From the NCBI GenBank assembly GCA_020846435.1, contig JADLDY010000001.1:62001-126000 (forward strand): 64,000 nt of DNA, given 5' to 3'. Each line of letters begins with the position of its first letter. Position 1 is the stretch's first letter. A model generated the notes under the pieces. That model did no database searches and was not told the DNA's origin. It worked only from the letters and a program-made list of their open reading frames with translations. Shown one piece after another: positions 26,989-35,335 of this stretch. Source of the DNA: Deltaproteobacteria bacterium (GTDB taxonomy: Bacteria; Desulfobacterota; GWC2-55-46). Position numbers and translations under genes: made by a program.

Positions 26989-27693
26989 ATGGAAAAGCGC
27001 GAGAAGATCTACGAAGGCAAGGCAAAACAGCTCTTTACGACCGACAACCCTGACCTCCTCGTCCAGTACTTCAAGGACGAGGCCACGGCGTTTGACGGGA
27101 AGAAAAAGGGCATAATAGAGGAAAAGGGCGTCCTCAACAACAAGATATCCTCAAGGATATTCGAGATGCTCGAGAAAAAGGGCGTGAAGACCCATTTTGT
27201 CGAGCGCCTCTCCGACAGGGAGATGCTCGTCAGGAAGCTGCGCATAATCCCGGTCGAGGTCGTCATAAGGAACGTCGCCGCAGGGAGCCTTTGCAAGAGG
27301 CTCGGGATAGAAGAGGGCATGACTTTGAAGGAGCCCACCCTCGAGTTCTTCTACAAGAGCGACCCGCTCGGCGACCCGATGATAAACGAATACATCGCGA
27401 GGGCCTTCGGCTGGGCGACCGACGCGGAGCTTGGCCAGATGAAGGAAGCGGCCTTCAGGATAAACTCCATCCTTTCGGAATTTTTCAGCGTCAGGGGTAT
27501 AATACTGGTCGACTTCAAGCTCGAGTTCGGCGAGCACAAGGGAGAAGTGCTTCTTGGCGACGAGATAACCCCTGACGGGTGCAGGCTCTGGGACAAGACT
27601 ACGCGCGAGAAGATGGACAAGGACAGGTTCAGGAGAGACCTGGGCAAGGTCGAAGAGGCCTACCAGGAAGTCCTTAGGAAGGTGATGGAATAG
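26989..27693 (+). CDS. purC: SAICAR synthetase
   Basis: Joins aspartate to CAIR with ATP. The 234-residue bacterial short form starts REKIYEGKAKQLF and contains YFKDEATAFDGKKK, EVVIRNVAAGSL, LVDFKLEFG and GDEITPDGCRLWD, all core family motifs. A purine-rich AAAGGCGGAGG precedes the ATG. purS follows after 1 bp. Confidence 0.98.
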   Translation: MEKREKIYEGKAKQLFTTDNPDLLVQYFKDEATAFDGKKKGIIEEKGVLNNKISSRIFEMLEKKGVKTHFVERLSDREMLVRKLRIIPVEVVIRNVAAGSLCKRLGIEEGMTLKEPTLEFFYKSDPLGDPMINEYIARAFGWATDAELGQMKEAAFRINSILSEFFSVRGIILVDFKLEFGEHKGEVLLGDEITPDGCRLWDKTTREKMDKDRFRRDLGKVEEAYQEVLRKVME

Positions 27694-27694
27694 T

Positions 27695-27934
27695 ATGAAG
27701 GCTAAGATTTACGTTACCCTTAAAAAGGGCGTGCTCGACCCGCAGGGCAGGGCTGTCATGGGCGCGTTGAAGTCCATGGATTTCAATGAGGTCAAAGACG
27801 TTAGAGTCGGCAAGTACATGGAGCTCGAATTGAGCGGCGCCTCGAAGGAAGAAGAGGAAAAGAGGCTTCGCGAGATGTGCGAGAAGCTCCTCGCCAACAC
27901 GGTCGTCGAGAACTACAGGATAGAGATAGAGTAG
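27695..27934 (+). CDS. purS: FGAM synthase subunit PurS
   Basis: 79-residue subunit of the three-part formylglycinamidine ribonucleotide synthase (PurS-PurQ-small PurL). It shows the family pattern KGVLDPQGRAVMGALKSMDF and GKYMELEL, ending with an NTVVENYRIE strand. PurS is needed to channel ammonia between PurQ and PurL. It lies 1 bp after purC and 66 bp before purQ. Confidence 0.95.
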   Translation: MKAKIYVTLKKGVLDPQGRAVMGALKSMDFNEVKDVRVGKYMELELSGASKEEEEKRLREMCEKLLANTVVENYRIEIE

Positions 27935-28000
27935 GCCGTTATACGTGGCCGTGAAATCAAATGGCGCGGTCGTGAAGACACCTCGAGGGCAGGCTAACAG

Positions 28001-28693
28001 ATGAAATTCGGAGTAATAGTATTTCCAGGTTCAAACTGCGACCATGACTGCTACCATGTTGTGAAGCATGTCTTCAAGCAGGAGGCGGACTACGTCTGGC
28101 ACAAGTCTACGAGCCTCGAAGGCTTCGACTGCGTGATACTTCCGGGCGGCTTCTCCTACGGCGATTATCTGCGCACCGGCGCGATTGCGAGCTCTTCCCC
28201 GGTCATGAACGAGGTCGTCTCGTTCGCTAAAGGAGGCGGCCTCGTCCTCGGCATATGCAACGGCTTCCAGATACTGACCGAGGCAGGCCTCCTTCCCGGG
28301 GTGCTCATGAGGAACAAGGGCTTGAAGTTCATATGCTCGCGCACGAGCCTCAAGGTCGAGAACGCCGCCTCAAGGTTCACGAAGGCCTACAAAAAGGGGC
28401 AGGTCGTGGACATACCGATAGCCCACGCCGACGGCAACTACTACGCCAGCGCCGACGACATAAAGCTCCTTGAAGACTCGGGAAGGGTCGCGTTCAGGTA
28501 CTCGACGCCCGAGGGCGCGGTTATAGATGCCGCAAACCCCAACGGCTCCGTCAACAACATAGCCGGCATACTGAATGAGGCCGGCAACGTCCTGGGCATG
28601 ATGCCCCACCCCGAGAGGGCCTGCGAAGGCGAGCTCGGCCCGATAGACGGAAAAGGCGTTTTCGAGTCTGTTATCGGCGCAGTGCTCAAGTGA
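28001..28693 (+). CDS. purQ: FGAM synthase glutaminase subunit PurQ
   Basis: Class I glutamine amidotransferase supplying ammonia to PurL. The N-terminus reads [14 protein letters not shown], the nucleophile sits in [18 protein letters not shown] (Cys near 86), and the catalytic His-x-Glu in MMPHPERA. At 230 residues it is complete. The large subunit purL is not in this window, so it must be encoded elsewhere, which is unusual given that purS and purQ are here. Confidence 0.97.
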   Translation: MKFGVIVFPGSNCDHDCYHVVKHVFKQEADYVWHKSTSLEGFDCVILPGGFSYGDYLRTGAIASSSPVMNEVVSFAKGGGLVLGICNGFQILTEAGLLPGVLMRNKGLKFICSRTSLKVENAASRFTKAYKKGQVVDIPIAHADGNYYASADDIKLLEDSGRVAFRYSTPEGAVIDAANPNGSVNNIAGILNEAGNVLGMMPHPERACEGELGPIDGKGVFESVIGAVLK

Positions 28694-28718
28694 AAAAAAC
28701 AGAGGCGGAAAAAAGCTG

Positions 28719-29591
28719 ATGGAGATAAAGACCCGGCTTAAAGACGAGCTCTCGTCCGGCAGGTTTGTAATAACGGCTGAGATATGCCCTCCGAGGGGCA
28801 CTGACGTCTCATCTTTTCTTGAGAAGGCGCGCCTCTTGAGGGGCAGGATAGCGGCGGCGAACGTCACCGACAACCAGCGGGCCGTCATGCGTCTCTCTTC
28901 GCTTGCCTGCTCGGTCCTCCTCATGAACGAGGGCATAGACCCGGTCTTCCAGATGACGTGCAGGGACAGGAACAGGCTCGCCATCCAGTCAGACCTTCTT
29001 GGCGCGTGGGTGCTCGGGGTTAAAAACGTCCTTGCCTTGACCGGAGACCATGTCGCTTTCGGCGATCACAGGGAGGCCAAGGCGGTATTTGACATCGACT
29101 CTGTACAGCTCGTGGGCGTAGTAGAGACGCTCAACAGCGGCCGCAACATGAATGGCACGGAGCTGCGCGGCAAGCCCGATTTTTACACTGGCGCGGTCGT
29201 CGCCCCCGAGGCAGACCCCTTTGGCCCGGAGTGGATTAAGTTCGAGAAGAAGGTGGCTTCAGGCGCGAAGTTCTTCCAGACGCAGGCCATCTATGACATG
29301 GACAAGTTCAAGGAGTTCTTTGATAAGGCCTCGAACACGGGCGTGAAGGTCATGGGCGGCATCCTTCTGCTCAAATCAGCGAAGATGGCCCATTACCTCA
29401 ACAACAACGTCCCAGGCGTGACTGTCCCGTCCTCGCTCATAGAAGAGCTTGAAGGAGCGAGCGACCAGCTTGAAAAGGGTATCGAGATAGCTTCAAGACA
29501 GGTGAGGGAATTGAAGAAGTTCTGCCACGGCGCGCACATCATGGCAATCGGTCAGGAAGAGAGCGTTGTGAAGATTATAGAGGGAGCCTAA
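28719..29591 (+). CDS. metF: Methylenetetrahydrofolate reductase, MetF type
   Basis: Reduces 5,10-methylene-THF to 5-methyl-THF with FAD. The 290-residue barrel begins VITAEICPPRGTD with the catalytic Glu and includes VTDNQRAVMRLSS, QMTCRDRNRLAIQSDLLGA and VLALTGDH, which are strong family markers. The C-terminal half holds FFQTQAIYDM. It serves methionine synthesis or, in acetyl-CoA-pathway organisms, the methyl branch; the sequence cannot separate these. It follows purQ by 25 bp and is followed by a repeat and a terminator. Confidence 0.92.
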   Translation: MEIKTRLKDELSSGRFVITAEICPPRGTDVSSFLEKARLLRGRIAAANVTDNQRAVMRLSSLACSVLLMNEGIDPVFQMTCRDRNRLAIQSDLLGAWVLGVKNVLALTGDHVAFGDHREAKAVFDIDSVQLVGVVETLNSGRNMNGTELRGKPDFYTGAVVAPEADPFGPEWIKFEKKVASGAKFFQTQAIYDMDKFKEFFDKASNTGVKVMGGILLLKSAKMAHYLNNNVPGVTVPSSLIEELEGASDQLEKGIEIASRQVRELKKFCHGAHIMAIGQEESVVKIIEGA

Positions 29592-29709
29592 GGCCGCTCA
29601 AAAGCTCCATCTGCTTTGTTGTCATCGTCGCTCGTCACTGCGGCGTACAAAAGAGTACGCCTCATTCCTCGCTCCTCGCCGCCTCGCATATGAAGCTTTT
29701 GAGCAGCCT
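29591..29709. repeat. ~120-bp interspersed repeat, copy 4
   Basis: Begins AGGCCGCTCAAAAGCTCCAT and ends ATATGAAGCTTTTGAGCAGCCT less its first bases. The middle has GCGGCGTACAAAAGAGTACGC, itself an inner hairpin, then CCTCATTCCTCGCTCCTCG. It starts at the last base of the metF stop. Confidence 0.88.
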
Positions 29710-29735
29710 TAATTTCGTATTCTCTAGTTGACTTC

Positions 29736-29768
29736 AAAAAAATATCTATTTTTTTTAGAGATAGCTTG
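29736..29768. repeat. Half copy of the 80-bp nested-hairpin repeat
   Basis: CAAAAAAATATCTATTTTTT followed by AGAGATAG matches the right half of the element at 26878-26958. The left half is missing. Confidence 0.45.
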
Positions 29769-29783
29769 AATCTGCTTAAAAGC

Positions 29784-29812
29784 AAAACCCCGCTGAAAAG
29801 CGGGGTTTTTTT
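29784..29812. terminator. Bidirectional terminator between metF and the cupin gene
   Basis: Perfect 11-bp stem AAAACCCCGCT/AGCGGGGTTTT with a GAAA tetraloop, flanked by a T run on the + side and an A run on the other. It can end both the metF transcript and the oppositely directed cupin transcript. Confidence 0.92.
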
Positions 29813-29839
29813 GTGCAACAAGGCTCTCGCGATGCTGAT

Positions 29840-30277
29840 TTAAGGTTCGTCCTCTCTCGTTATGAAGAACTCCTCTTCCTCTGGCGCCTCTTCTTCCTTT
29901 TCTTCTATCGCGGCAGGCTCGGCGGCTTCTTCAGCGCTCTTCGCGGCTTTTACTCCGCGGTGTCCGCCAGCGGATATGAATATCGCGTCGTCGCTCCCTA
30001 TGTTCTCCACGTGGAATGAGGCTGACTCCTTTGAATGGAAGGCCTCTCCCGGGCCGACGATAAAGTCCATCTTCGAGCACTTCACACGCACGTTGCCTTT
30101 TATCACAAATATTATCTCTTCGGCGTCAGCGTCAGGGGAGACCTTGCGGGGCGCTTCGCCCGGCCTGAGCCTCGTGTAGAGCATGTAGACGGCCTCTGAG
30201 CCCAGTTCTTCCCTGCCGAGGCGGAAGGACCCGTCGGAAGAGCCTTCCGCTAGTTTCGGGAGCTTGAATATCTTCAT
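29840..30277 (-). CDS. Cupin-domain protein with acidic tail
   Basis: 145-residue protein starting MKIFKLPKL at the ATG that overlaps the preceding gene's stop; a longer in-frame ORF exists upstream but runs into that gene. Residues ~35-110 form a single cupin barrel: RLRPGEAPRKVSPDADAEEI (metal-type motif 1 largely lost its His pair), VIKGNVRVK, and VGPGEAFHSKE then SFHVENIG. The last ~35 residues are Glu/Ala-rich and probably disordered. The ligand is unknown. It forms a two-gene unit with an AbrB-like protein. Confidence 0.8.
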   Translation of the reverse strand: MKIFKLPKLAEGSSDGSFRLGREELGSEAVYMLYTRLRPGEAPRKVSPDADAEEIIFVIKGNVRVKCSKMDFIVGPGEAFHSKESASFHVENIGSDDAIFISAGGHRGVKAAKSAEEAAEPAAIEEKEEEAPEEEEFFITREDEP

Positions 30278-30474
30278 GCCATCGCGTCCATGGTTTCCCT
30301 GAAGTGCTCGATGAAGTCCTCGCCGTGCATGGGCCGTATTACTATCCATTTGCGTTTTTTGTCGAGCACTACTTCGACCTCCGCGCCGGGGATAAGCTCG
30401 AGGAACCGGAGGAACTCCCCCGGGAGCGCCACTCCCTCTTTGCCCTTCTCGATCTTCACTATCTTTTCCTTCAT
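30274..30474 (-). CDS. AbrB/SpoVT-type DNA-binding protein (antitoxin-like)
   Basis: 66-residue protein resembling the swapped-hairpin AbrB/MazE fold: KIVKIEKGKEGVALPGEFLRF, trimmed, with the typical LPGEFL-LIPGAEVEVV arrangement (a variant of IPKxxRxxLGLxxGDxV). Such proteins are autoregulating transcription factors or antitoxins, but the downstream partner here is a cupin, not a recognised toxin. It overlaps the cupin gene by 4 bp and has its own promoter upstream. Confidence 0.75.
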   Translation of the reverse strand: MKEKIVKIEKGKEGVALPGEFLRFLELIPGAEVEVVLDKKRKWIVIRPMHGEDFIEHFRETMDAMA

Positions 30475-30543
30475 CGCAAGCCCCGTTCTCAGTTTTTTAA
30501 AGCAGCCGAAGGTATGTCACGGACTTACCGGTAAAGTGATTAT

Positions 30544-30572
30544 ATATTAAATTCTGACCATGGCATAGTCAA
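30544..30572 (-). promoter_or_regulatory. Promoter of the AbrB-like/cupin operon
   Basis: On the minus strand TTGACT (30572-30567) and TAATAT (30549-30544) are separated by exactly 17 bp, with an overlapping TATAAT a few bases on. It points to the AbrB-like gene, about 70 bp downstream. Confidence 0.65.
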
Positions 30573-30679
30573 GATTTTATGTTCCAATCCCGCTGATTTT
30601 GTGATATTTTTAATAAAGTGTTGACGGCTTCGCTTCTAAGACCGGTCCTGGAACAACAGTTCTTCTCAAAGGAAGGTTT

Positions 30680-31240
30680 ATGACGCACGCCCCTGAGCAA
30701 AAACAGGCCCCCCAGAAGCCCAGGATCTTCAAACAGAGATACTTCATGGCAAAGGAGCTTCAGTTCTCGCTCGCCTTTGTCATTGTCCTCGCTCTCCTCG
30801 GCGGCATATTCCTTCAGGCTCTCTCTTCAGCCCTCATAAGCTACTGGAAGCTCAAGACCCCGTTCCTCGGTGTTTTTCTCATCGCGGGCTATGGCGCGAT
30901 AGTCGTCCTTCTGGCTGTCTTTTTCACTCACAGGCTCATAGGCCCCTTCAAGAGGCTCGAATACGAGATGAAGCTCATCCGTGACGGGAACCTCTCAAAG
31001 CGCCTTTCCATACGCACGCACGACGACCTGCACATAAGGAACTTCGTCAGGTACGTCAATTTGTTCCTGTCCAGGTTCGAGGAAATGAGCGAGGAGTACA
31101 ACCGCCTCAACAGCACCGTCATCACGAAGCTCGACATGGCCGTCGAAGAGCTCTCAAGGGGCAGTATGGAATGCCCGCGGCTCAAAGCGGAGATCGAGGA
31201 CCTGAGGAAACAGGTCAGGGAGTTCAGGGAAAAATGGTAA
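30680..31240 (+). CDS. HAMP-domain membrane protein without output domain
   Basis: 186-residue protein. A basic N-terminus (~30 residues) leads into two membrane helices (~31-55 and ~63-85) joined by a very short loop. A HAMP linker follows, recognisable as HRLIGPFKRLEYEMKLIRDG, then a coiled-coil end (EEMSEEYNRLN and later LKAEIEDLRKQVREFREKW). There is no kinase, MCP, cyclase or phosphatase domain. It may be a stand-alone signal relay or scaffold; similar proteins are commonly left as methyl-accepting-chemotaxis-like. It overlaps the downstream nuclease gene. Confidence 0.8.
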   Translation: MTHAPEQKQAPQKPRIFKQRYFMAKELQFSLAFVIVLALLGGIFLQALSSALISYWKLKTPFLGVFLIAGYGAIVVLLAVFFTHRLIGPFKRLEYEMKLIRDGNLSKRLSIRTHDDLHIRNFVRYVNLFLSRFEEMSEEYNRLNSTVITKLDMAVEELSRGSMECPRLKAEIEDLRKQVREFREKW

Positions 31241-31995
31241 AGGCTGTCCTTAACAACGCGAAGGCGCTCCTTCTGGCCGTCCTTTTCGCGGCTGTTCCTC
31301 TGATAGCGGCGGCTGCCATGCCTTCCGGCGATTACTTCGTCAGGGACGTCATCGACGGGGATACCATCGTCCTCGATAACGGAGTGACAGTAAGGTACGT
31401 CGGCATGGACACGCCTGAGATAAACGAGCCTTTTTACCTCGAGGCCAAGGTCAGGAACGTCATGCTCGTGCAGGGCAGGCACGTGAGGGTCCTCGTGTGC
31501 GGCATGGAGCCGACTGACAAGTACGGCCGCGTACTCGCCTGGGTCACTTCCGGCGGCACGCCTGTGAACGAGACGCTCCTTAAAGAGGGGCTCGCCAAGG
31601 TGTTGACCATCCCGCCGTGCGGCCTGGTGAGGGCCAACGCGTACAAGGCCCTTGAAAACGAGGCCAGGGCAAAGAAGCTCGGCATCTGGAGCGCGATAGC
31701 CAGGAGCGCTGTAAGGGAGATAACCCCGGTGGAGGCCAGAATGCACCTGGGCGAGACCGTAAGGCTCCGCGGCACTGTCCAGTCGGTCATGCCCTGGGGC
31801 AGGAGCTGGTTTCTGGACTTCAGGAGCCCTAACGGCTTTCGCGCAGTCGTGATACCGAAAGCCTCCGACGAGTTCGACATGAGGGGCATGAACGTCCTTG
31901 ACCTGCGCGGCAGGGAGGTCGTGATAACAGGCGTGATAACTTTGCGCAACGGCGTCCCTGAGATGCTCATAGACTCGCCTTCGAGGATAGAGTAA
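31234..31995 (+). CDS. Exported thermonuclease-like protein with C-terminal OB-like domain
   Basis: 253 residues from the ATG at 31234, which overlaps the HAMP gene stop. A signal peptide covers residues ~1-24 (LLLAVLFAAVPLIAAAA). The SNase fold follows: VIDGDTIVLDNGVTVRYVGMD (trimmed) with TPE, then DKYGRVLAWV and LLKEGLAKV. Key Arg/Asp/Glu of the SNase site seem present (DGDT, RYVGMDTPE, YGR). Residues ~165-250 look like a second OB-type domain (VRLRGTVQSV, REVVITGVI). The family degrades nucleic acids; extracytoplasmic action is inferred from the signal peptide. Confidence 0.87.
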   Translation: MVKAVLNNAKALLLAVLFAAVPLIAAAAMPSGDYFVRDVIDGDTIVLDNGVTVRYVGMDTPEINEPFYLEAKVRNVMLVQGRHVRVLVCGMEPTDKYGRVLAWVTSGGTPVNETLLKEGLAKVLTIPPCGLVRANAYKALENEARAKKLGIWSAIARSAVREITPVEARMHLGETVRLRGTVQSVMPWGRSWFLDFRSPNGFRAVVIPKASDEFDMRGMNVLDLRGREVVITGVITLRNGVPEMLIDSPSRIE

Positions 31996-32017
31996 GGTCA
32001 AAAAGCCGCTTTTTTTG

Positions 32018-32046
32018 TTGACTTCCCATTCGCCAGTTTATATTAT
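32018..32046 (+). promoter_or_regulatory. Promoter of tRNA-Cys
   Basis: TTGACT at 32018-32023 and TATTAT at 32041-32046 are 17 bp apart. The predicted start near 32053 lies about 7 bases before the mature tRNA 5' end. Confidence 0.75.
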
Positions 32047-32059
32047 TACCGGATAATTC

Positions 32060-32134
32060 GGCGGCGTGCCCAAGTGGTAAGGGAGCAGTCTGCAAAACTG
32101 CCATTCAGCGGTTCGAATCCGCTCGCCGCCTCCA
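32060..32134 (+). tRNA. tRNA-Cys (GCA)
   Basis: Complete cloverleaf. The acceptor stem GGCGGCG pairs with CGCCGCC, the discriminator base is U and CCA is encoded. The anticodon stem GCAGT/ACTGC encloses the loop CTGCAAA, giving anticodon GCA. The T arm reads GCGGTTCGAATCCGC. It has its own promoter and terminator, so it is a single-gene transcript. Confidence 0.98.
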
Positions 32135-32148
32135 TTTTTCCAATGATT

Positions 32149-32182
32149 CAGCCTGCCGGACATCCGGCAGGCTGTTTTTTTT
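32149..32182 (+). terminator. Rho-independent terminator after tRNA-Cys
   Basis: A 12-base inverted pair CAGCCTGCCGGA/TCCGGCAGGCTG with a two-base gap (the top pairs open to form the loop) is followed by eight T. Confidence 0.93.
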
Positions 32183-32256
32183 GCCGCTACTTTACTCTCC
32201 ATAAACCGTTAAAAAATCATACCCATGAGGGCAACGCGGATATATAATAAGGGGCC

Positions 32257-32967
32257 ATGGCAAACGAAGCGGTCTTCTCGATAAAGGGGCTTACCAAGGT
32301 CTACCGGATGGGGGAGGTGAGCGTGCACGCCCTGCGCGGGGTAGACCTCGACCTCTACGACGGCGAGCTCGTCGTATTCCTCGGCCCTTCGGGCAGCGGG
32401 AAGTCAACCCTCCTCAACATCATGGGCGGGCTCGATACCGCTACCGAAGGCCATGTCTCGTACAGGGGAAAAGACCTCACGAGGGCGGGTGAGGCCGAGC
32501 TCACCGGGTACCGGCGCTTCCATGTCGGCTTCGTATTCCAGTTCTATAACCTCATACCAAGCCTTACAGCCAAAGAGAACGTCGCCGTGGTGACCGAGAT
32601 AGCCTCGAAACCGATGCGCCCGGAGGACGCCCTCTCCATCGTCGGCCTCGGCGGCCGCCTCGATCATTTCCCCGCACAGCTCTCGGGCGGCGAGCAGCAG
32701 AGGGTCGCCATAGCCAGAGCGATATCCAAAAACCCTGATGTGCTCTTGTGCGATGAGCCCACAGGCGCGCTCGATTCCGAAACAGGCATCGTCGTCCTCG
32801 AGGCGCTCGAGAGGATAAACCGTGAGCTTCACACGACTACCGCCATAATAACCCACAACTCTGACATAGCGGCGATGGCCGACAGGGTCGTGCATCTGAG
32901 CAACGGCCAGATAACCGAGGTCGCGACCAACTCCGTGAAAAAGCCGCCCAGGGAGATACACTGGTAG
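32257..32967 (+). CDS. ABC exporter ATPase, LolD/MacB type
   Basis: 236-residue ATP-binding subunit. Walker [10 protein letters not shown] is at residues 43-51, the Q-loop in [10 protein letters not shown], the signature [15 protein letters not shown], Walker [13 protein letters not shown] and the switch His in IITHNSD. The family drives FtsX-type permeases that extrude substrates from the membrane or periplasm rather than import solutes. It is followed after one base by its permease and then by an adaptor, together a DevABC-like tripartite exporter. Confidence 0.95.
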   Translation: MANEAVFSIKGLTKVYRMGEVSVHALRGVDLDLYDGELVVFLGPSGSGKSTLLNIMGGLDTATEGHVSYRGKDLTRAGEAELTGYRRFHVGFVFQFYNLIPSLTAKENVAVVTEIASKPMRPEDALSIVGLGGRLDHFPAQLSGGEQQRVAIARAISKNPDVLLCDEPTGALDSETGIVVLEALERINRELHTTTAIITHNSDIAAMADRVVHLSNGQITEVATNSVKKPPREIHW

Positions 32968-32968
32968 A

Positions 32969-35332
32969 GTGAAGGCTATCGACATAAAACTCCTGCGAGA
33001 CCTCCTCAGGATGAAGGGGCAGGTCCTGGCCATCGTCCTCATCATAGTGAGCGGCGTCTCTACCTATGTCATGTTCCTGAGCACGATGGACTCCCTTACG
33101 CTCACGAGGGACGCCTTTTACAGGGAGTACGGCTTTGCCGACGCGTTCGTCTCTTTAAAGAGAGCCCCTGAGTCCATTAAAAAGAGGATCGAGGAGATCC
33201 CAGGTGTTCAGGCGGTCGAGACGAGGGTCGTTGCCGAGGTCAAGCTCAAGGTCAGGGACTTCGGAGAGCCTGTGACCGGCAGGCTCGTCTCCCTCCCTGA
33301 GCGCGGCGAGCCCCGCATCAACAGGCTCTATTTGAGGAACGGACGGCTCCCTGACCCGTCAAGGGAGGATGAGGCCGTAGTAAGCGAGGCGTTCGCAGAG
33401 GCGCACGGACTCGAGCCCGGGGACGAGGCAGGGGCCGTGATAAACGGCAGGTGGCGGCGTTTGAGGATAGTCGGCGTCGCGCTCTCCCCGGAGTTCGTCA
33501 TGCAGGTGAGGCCCGGCGCCCTCTCCCCTGACTACAAGCGTTACGCCATAGTCTGGATGGGAAGGAAGGCTATCGCCACTGCGTACGGCATGGACGGCGC
33601 GTTCAACGACGCGGTCATCGAGATGACGCAGGGCGCTCGCGCGCATGAGCTCATGGCGAGGCTCGACGGCCTCCTTGCCAGGTACGGCGGGCTCGGCTCT
33701 TATCTGCGCGAAGACCAGCTGTCGCACCGCTTTTTGAACGAGGAGTTCAAGCAGTTGGAGAGGAGCGCCACGATATTCCCCGCCATATTCATTGGCGTGG
33801 CGGCCTTCCTCCTCAATGTCGTCATAACAAGGATCGTGAGCACGCAGAGGGACCAGCTTGCCGCTCTCAAGGCGTTCGGCTATTCTAACGCCGCTGTCGG
33901 GGCCCACTATGTCAAGATGGTCATGTTGATAGTCGCCGTCGGCGTAATAGGCGGAGTCCTCCTCGGCTGGTGGTTCGGCGGCAAGCTCGCGGGTATCTAC
34001 ATGGTCTTTTACAGGTTCCCGTACCTCAAGATGACTCTCGGGCCGGGCGTCGTCATATCGGTCGCGCTTATTACGGGCCTGTCAGCCCTTGCAGGCGCCA
34101 TCTTCGCCGTGAGGCGGGCGGCTGTCCTCGCGCCAGCTGAGGCTTTGAGGCCTGAGCCTCCGGCGAGGTACTCCCGGAGCCTGATCGAGAGGTTCTCTCT
34201 TGGCAAAGCCCTGTCCCAGCCGACGAGGATGATAATAAGGAGCCTCGAGAGAAGGCCTCTGAAGTCGCTGCTTTCAATCACAGGCATCTCGATGTCGTGC
34301 GCCATACTGATCTCAGGCATGTTCTCCGGTGACTCGATAGACTACCTGATAGATGTACAGTTCAAGCGTTCGCAGAAAGAGGACATGTCAGTCACGTTCA
34401 TAGAGCCTTCCTCGTGGAAGGCCCTCTACGAACTCCAGGGCATGGAGGGGGTCAGGAAGTCTGAGCCCTTGCGCGCCGTTCCTGTCAGGCTCCGGAACGC
34501 GAACAGCAGTTACAGGACTTCGATACAGGGCATAGACCCGTCGAACACGATGCAAAAGCTCCTCGATTCCTCGCTGGAGCCTGTCGATATACCTCCCAGG
34601 GGCATTGTGCTGACCGATTACCTGGGAGAGATGCTCGGCGTCAGGCCCGGGGACATGCTTACCGTCGAGGTGCTCGAGGGCGCGCGCCCGGTCGCGCTGT
34701 TACCGGTCGCAGGCCTCGTGAAGCAGTACATAGGCATCTCCGGGTACATGGACATAGACAGCCTTAACAGGCTCACCGGCGAGGGGAGGGCCATAACCGG
34801 CTCTCTCCTTGCCATTGACCGGGAGCGCATCGGCGCGATATACAAGAAGATGATCGACATGCCTGCGGTTGCCGGGACAGCGGTGAGGGCCGACGAGATA
34901 AAGAACTTTTACGACACGCAGGCTGAGGTGCTCCTTTTTTTTACCTTCATAGCGACCCTCCTCGCCTCGACGATAGCCTTCGGCGTGATATACAACAGCG
35001 CGCGCATTGCCCTGTCCGAAAGGAACAGGGAGCTGGCGAGCCTTCGCGTTCTGGGTTATACCAAGGCCGAGATATCGTACATATTCCTCGGCGAGCTGGC
35101 AGTGCTGACCCTCGCGTCTCTGCCGCTGGGTTTCGTGCTAGGGCACAGCATAAGCGCCTATATCGCCGGGGCCTTGAGCTCTGATCTGTACCGCGTACCG
35201 CTTGTCATAAAGACCGACACCTACGCCTTTGCCGCGGCGGTTGTCCTTGCCTCGGCCGTTGTGTCCGGGCTTATCGTACGTTACAGGCTCGGCAGGCTTG
35301 ACCTTGTCGAGGCCTTGAAAGCGAGGGAGTGA
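32969..35332 (+). CDS. ABC exporter permease with two FtsX domains
   Basis: 787-residue membrane protein starting at GTG one base after the ATPase stop. A first helix lies at ~17-38, then a large extracytoplasmic (MacB-PCD-like) domain, an FtsX domain with helices near 270-395 (IGVAAFLLNVVITRIVSTQRDQ trimmed to its core), another helix near 430-450, a second extracytoplasmic domain, and a second FtsX domain with helices near 650-780. It ends LVEALKARE, typical of the family. The tandem FtsX layout means one polypeptide may supply both halves of the pore. The substrate is unknown. Confidence 0.92.
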   Translation: MKAIDIKLLRDLLRMKGQVLAIVLIIVSGVSTYVMFLSTMDSLTLTRDAFYREYGFADAFVSLKRAPESIKKRIEEIPGVQAVETRVVAEVKLKVRDFGEPVTGRLVSLPERGEPRINRLYLRNGRLPDPSREDEAVVSEAFAEAHGLEPGDEAGAVINGRWRRLRIVGVALSPEFVMQVRPGALSPDYKRYAIVWMGRKAIATAYGMDGAFNDAVIEMTQGARAHELMARLDGLLARYGGLGSYLREDQLSHRFLNEEFKQLERSATIFPAIFIGVAAFLLNVVITRIVSTQRDQLAALKAFGYSNAAVGAHYVKMVMLIVAVGVIGGVLLGWWFGGKLAGIYMVFYRFPYLKMTLGPGVVISVALITGLSALAGAIFAVRRAAVLAPAEALRPEPPARYSRSLIERFSLGKALSQPTRMIIRSLERRPLKSLLSITGISMSCAILISGMFSGDSIDYLIDVQFKRSQKEDMSVTFIEPSSWKALYELQGMEGVRKSEPLRAVPVRLRNANSSYRTSIQGIDPSNTMQKLLDSSLEPVDIPPRGIVLTDYLGEMLGVRPGDMLTVEVLEGARPVALLPVAGLVKQYIGISGYMDIDSLNRLTGEGRAITGSLLAIDRERIGAIYKKMIDMPAVAGTAVRADEIKNFYDTQAEVLLFFTFIATLLASTIAFGVIYNSARIALSERNRELASLRVLGYTKAEISYIFLGELAVLTLASLPLGFVLGHSISAYIAGALSSDLYRVPLVIKTDTYAFAAAVVLASAVVSGLIVRYRLGRLDLVEALKARE

Positions 35333-35335
35333 AAG

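Noticed and set aside
30278-30349. N-terminal extension of the cupin gene
   Set aside because: The extra codons overlap the AbrB-like gene in another frame and show no cupin-like sequence; the ATGA overlap start is more likely.
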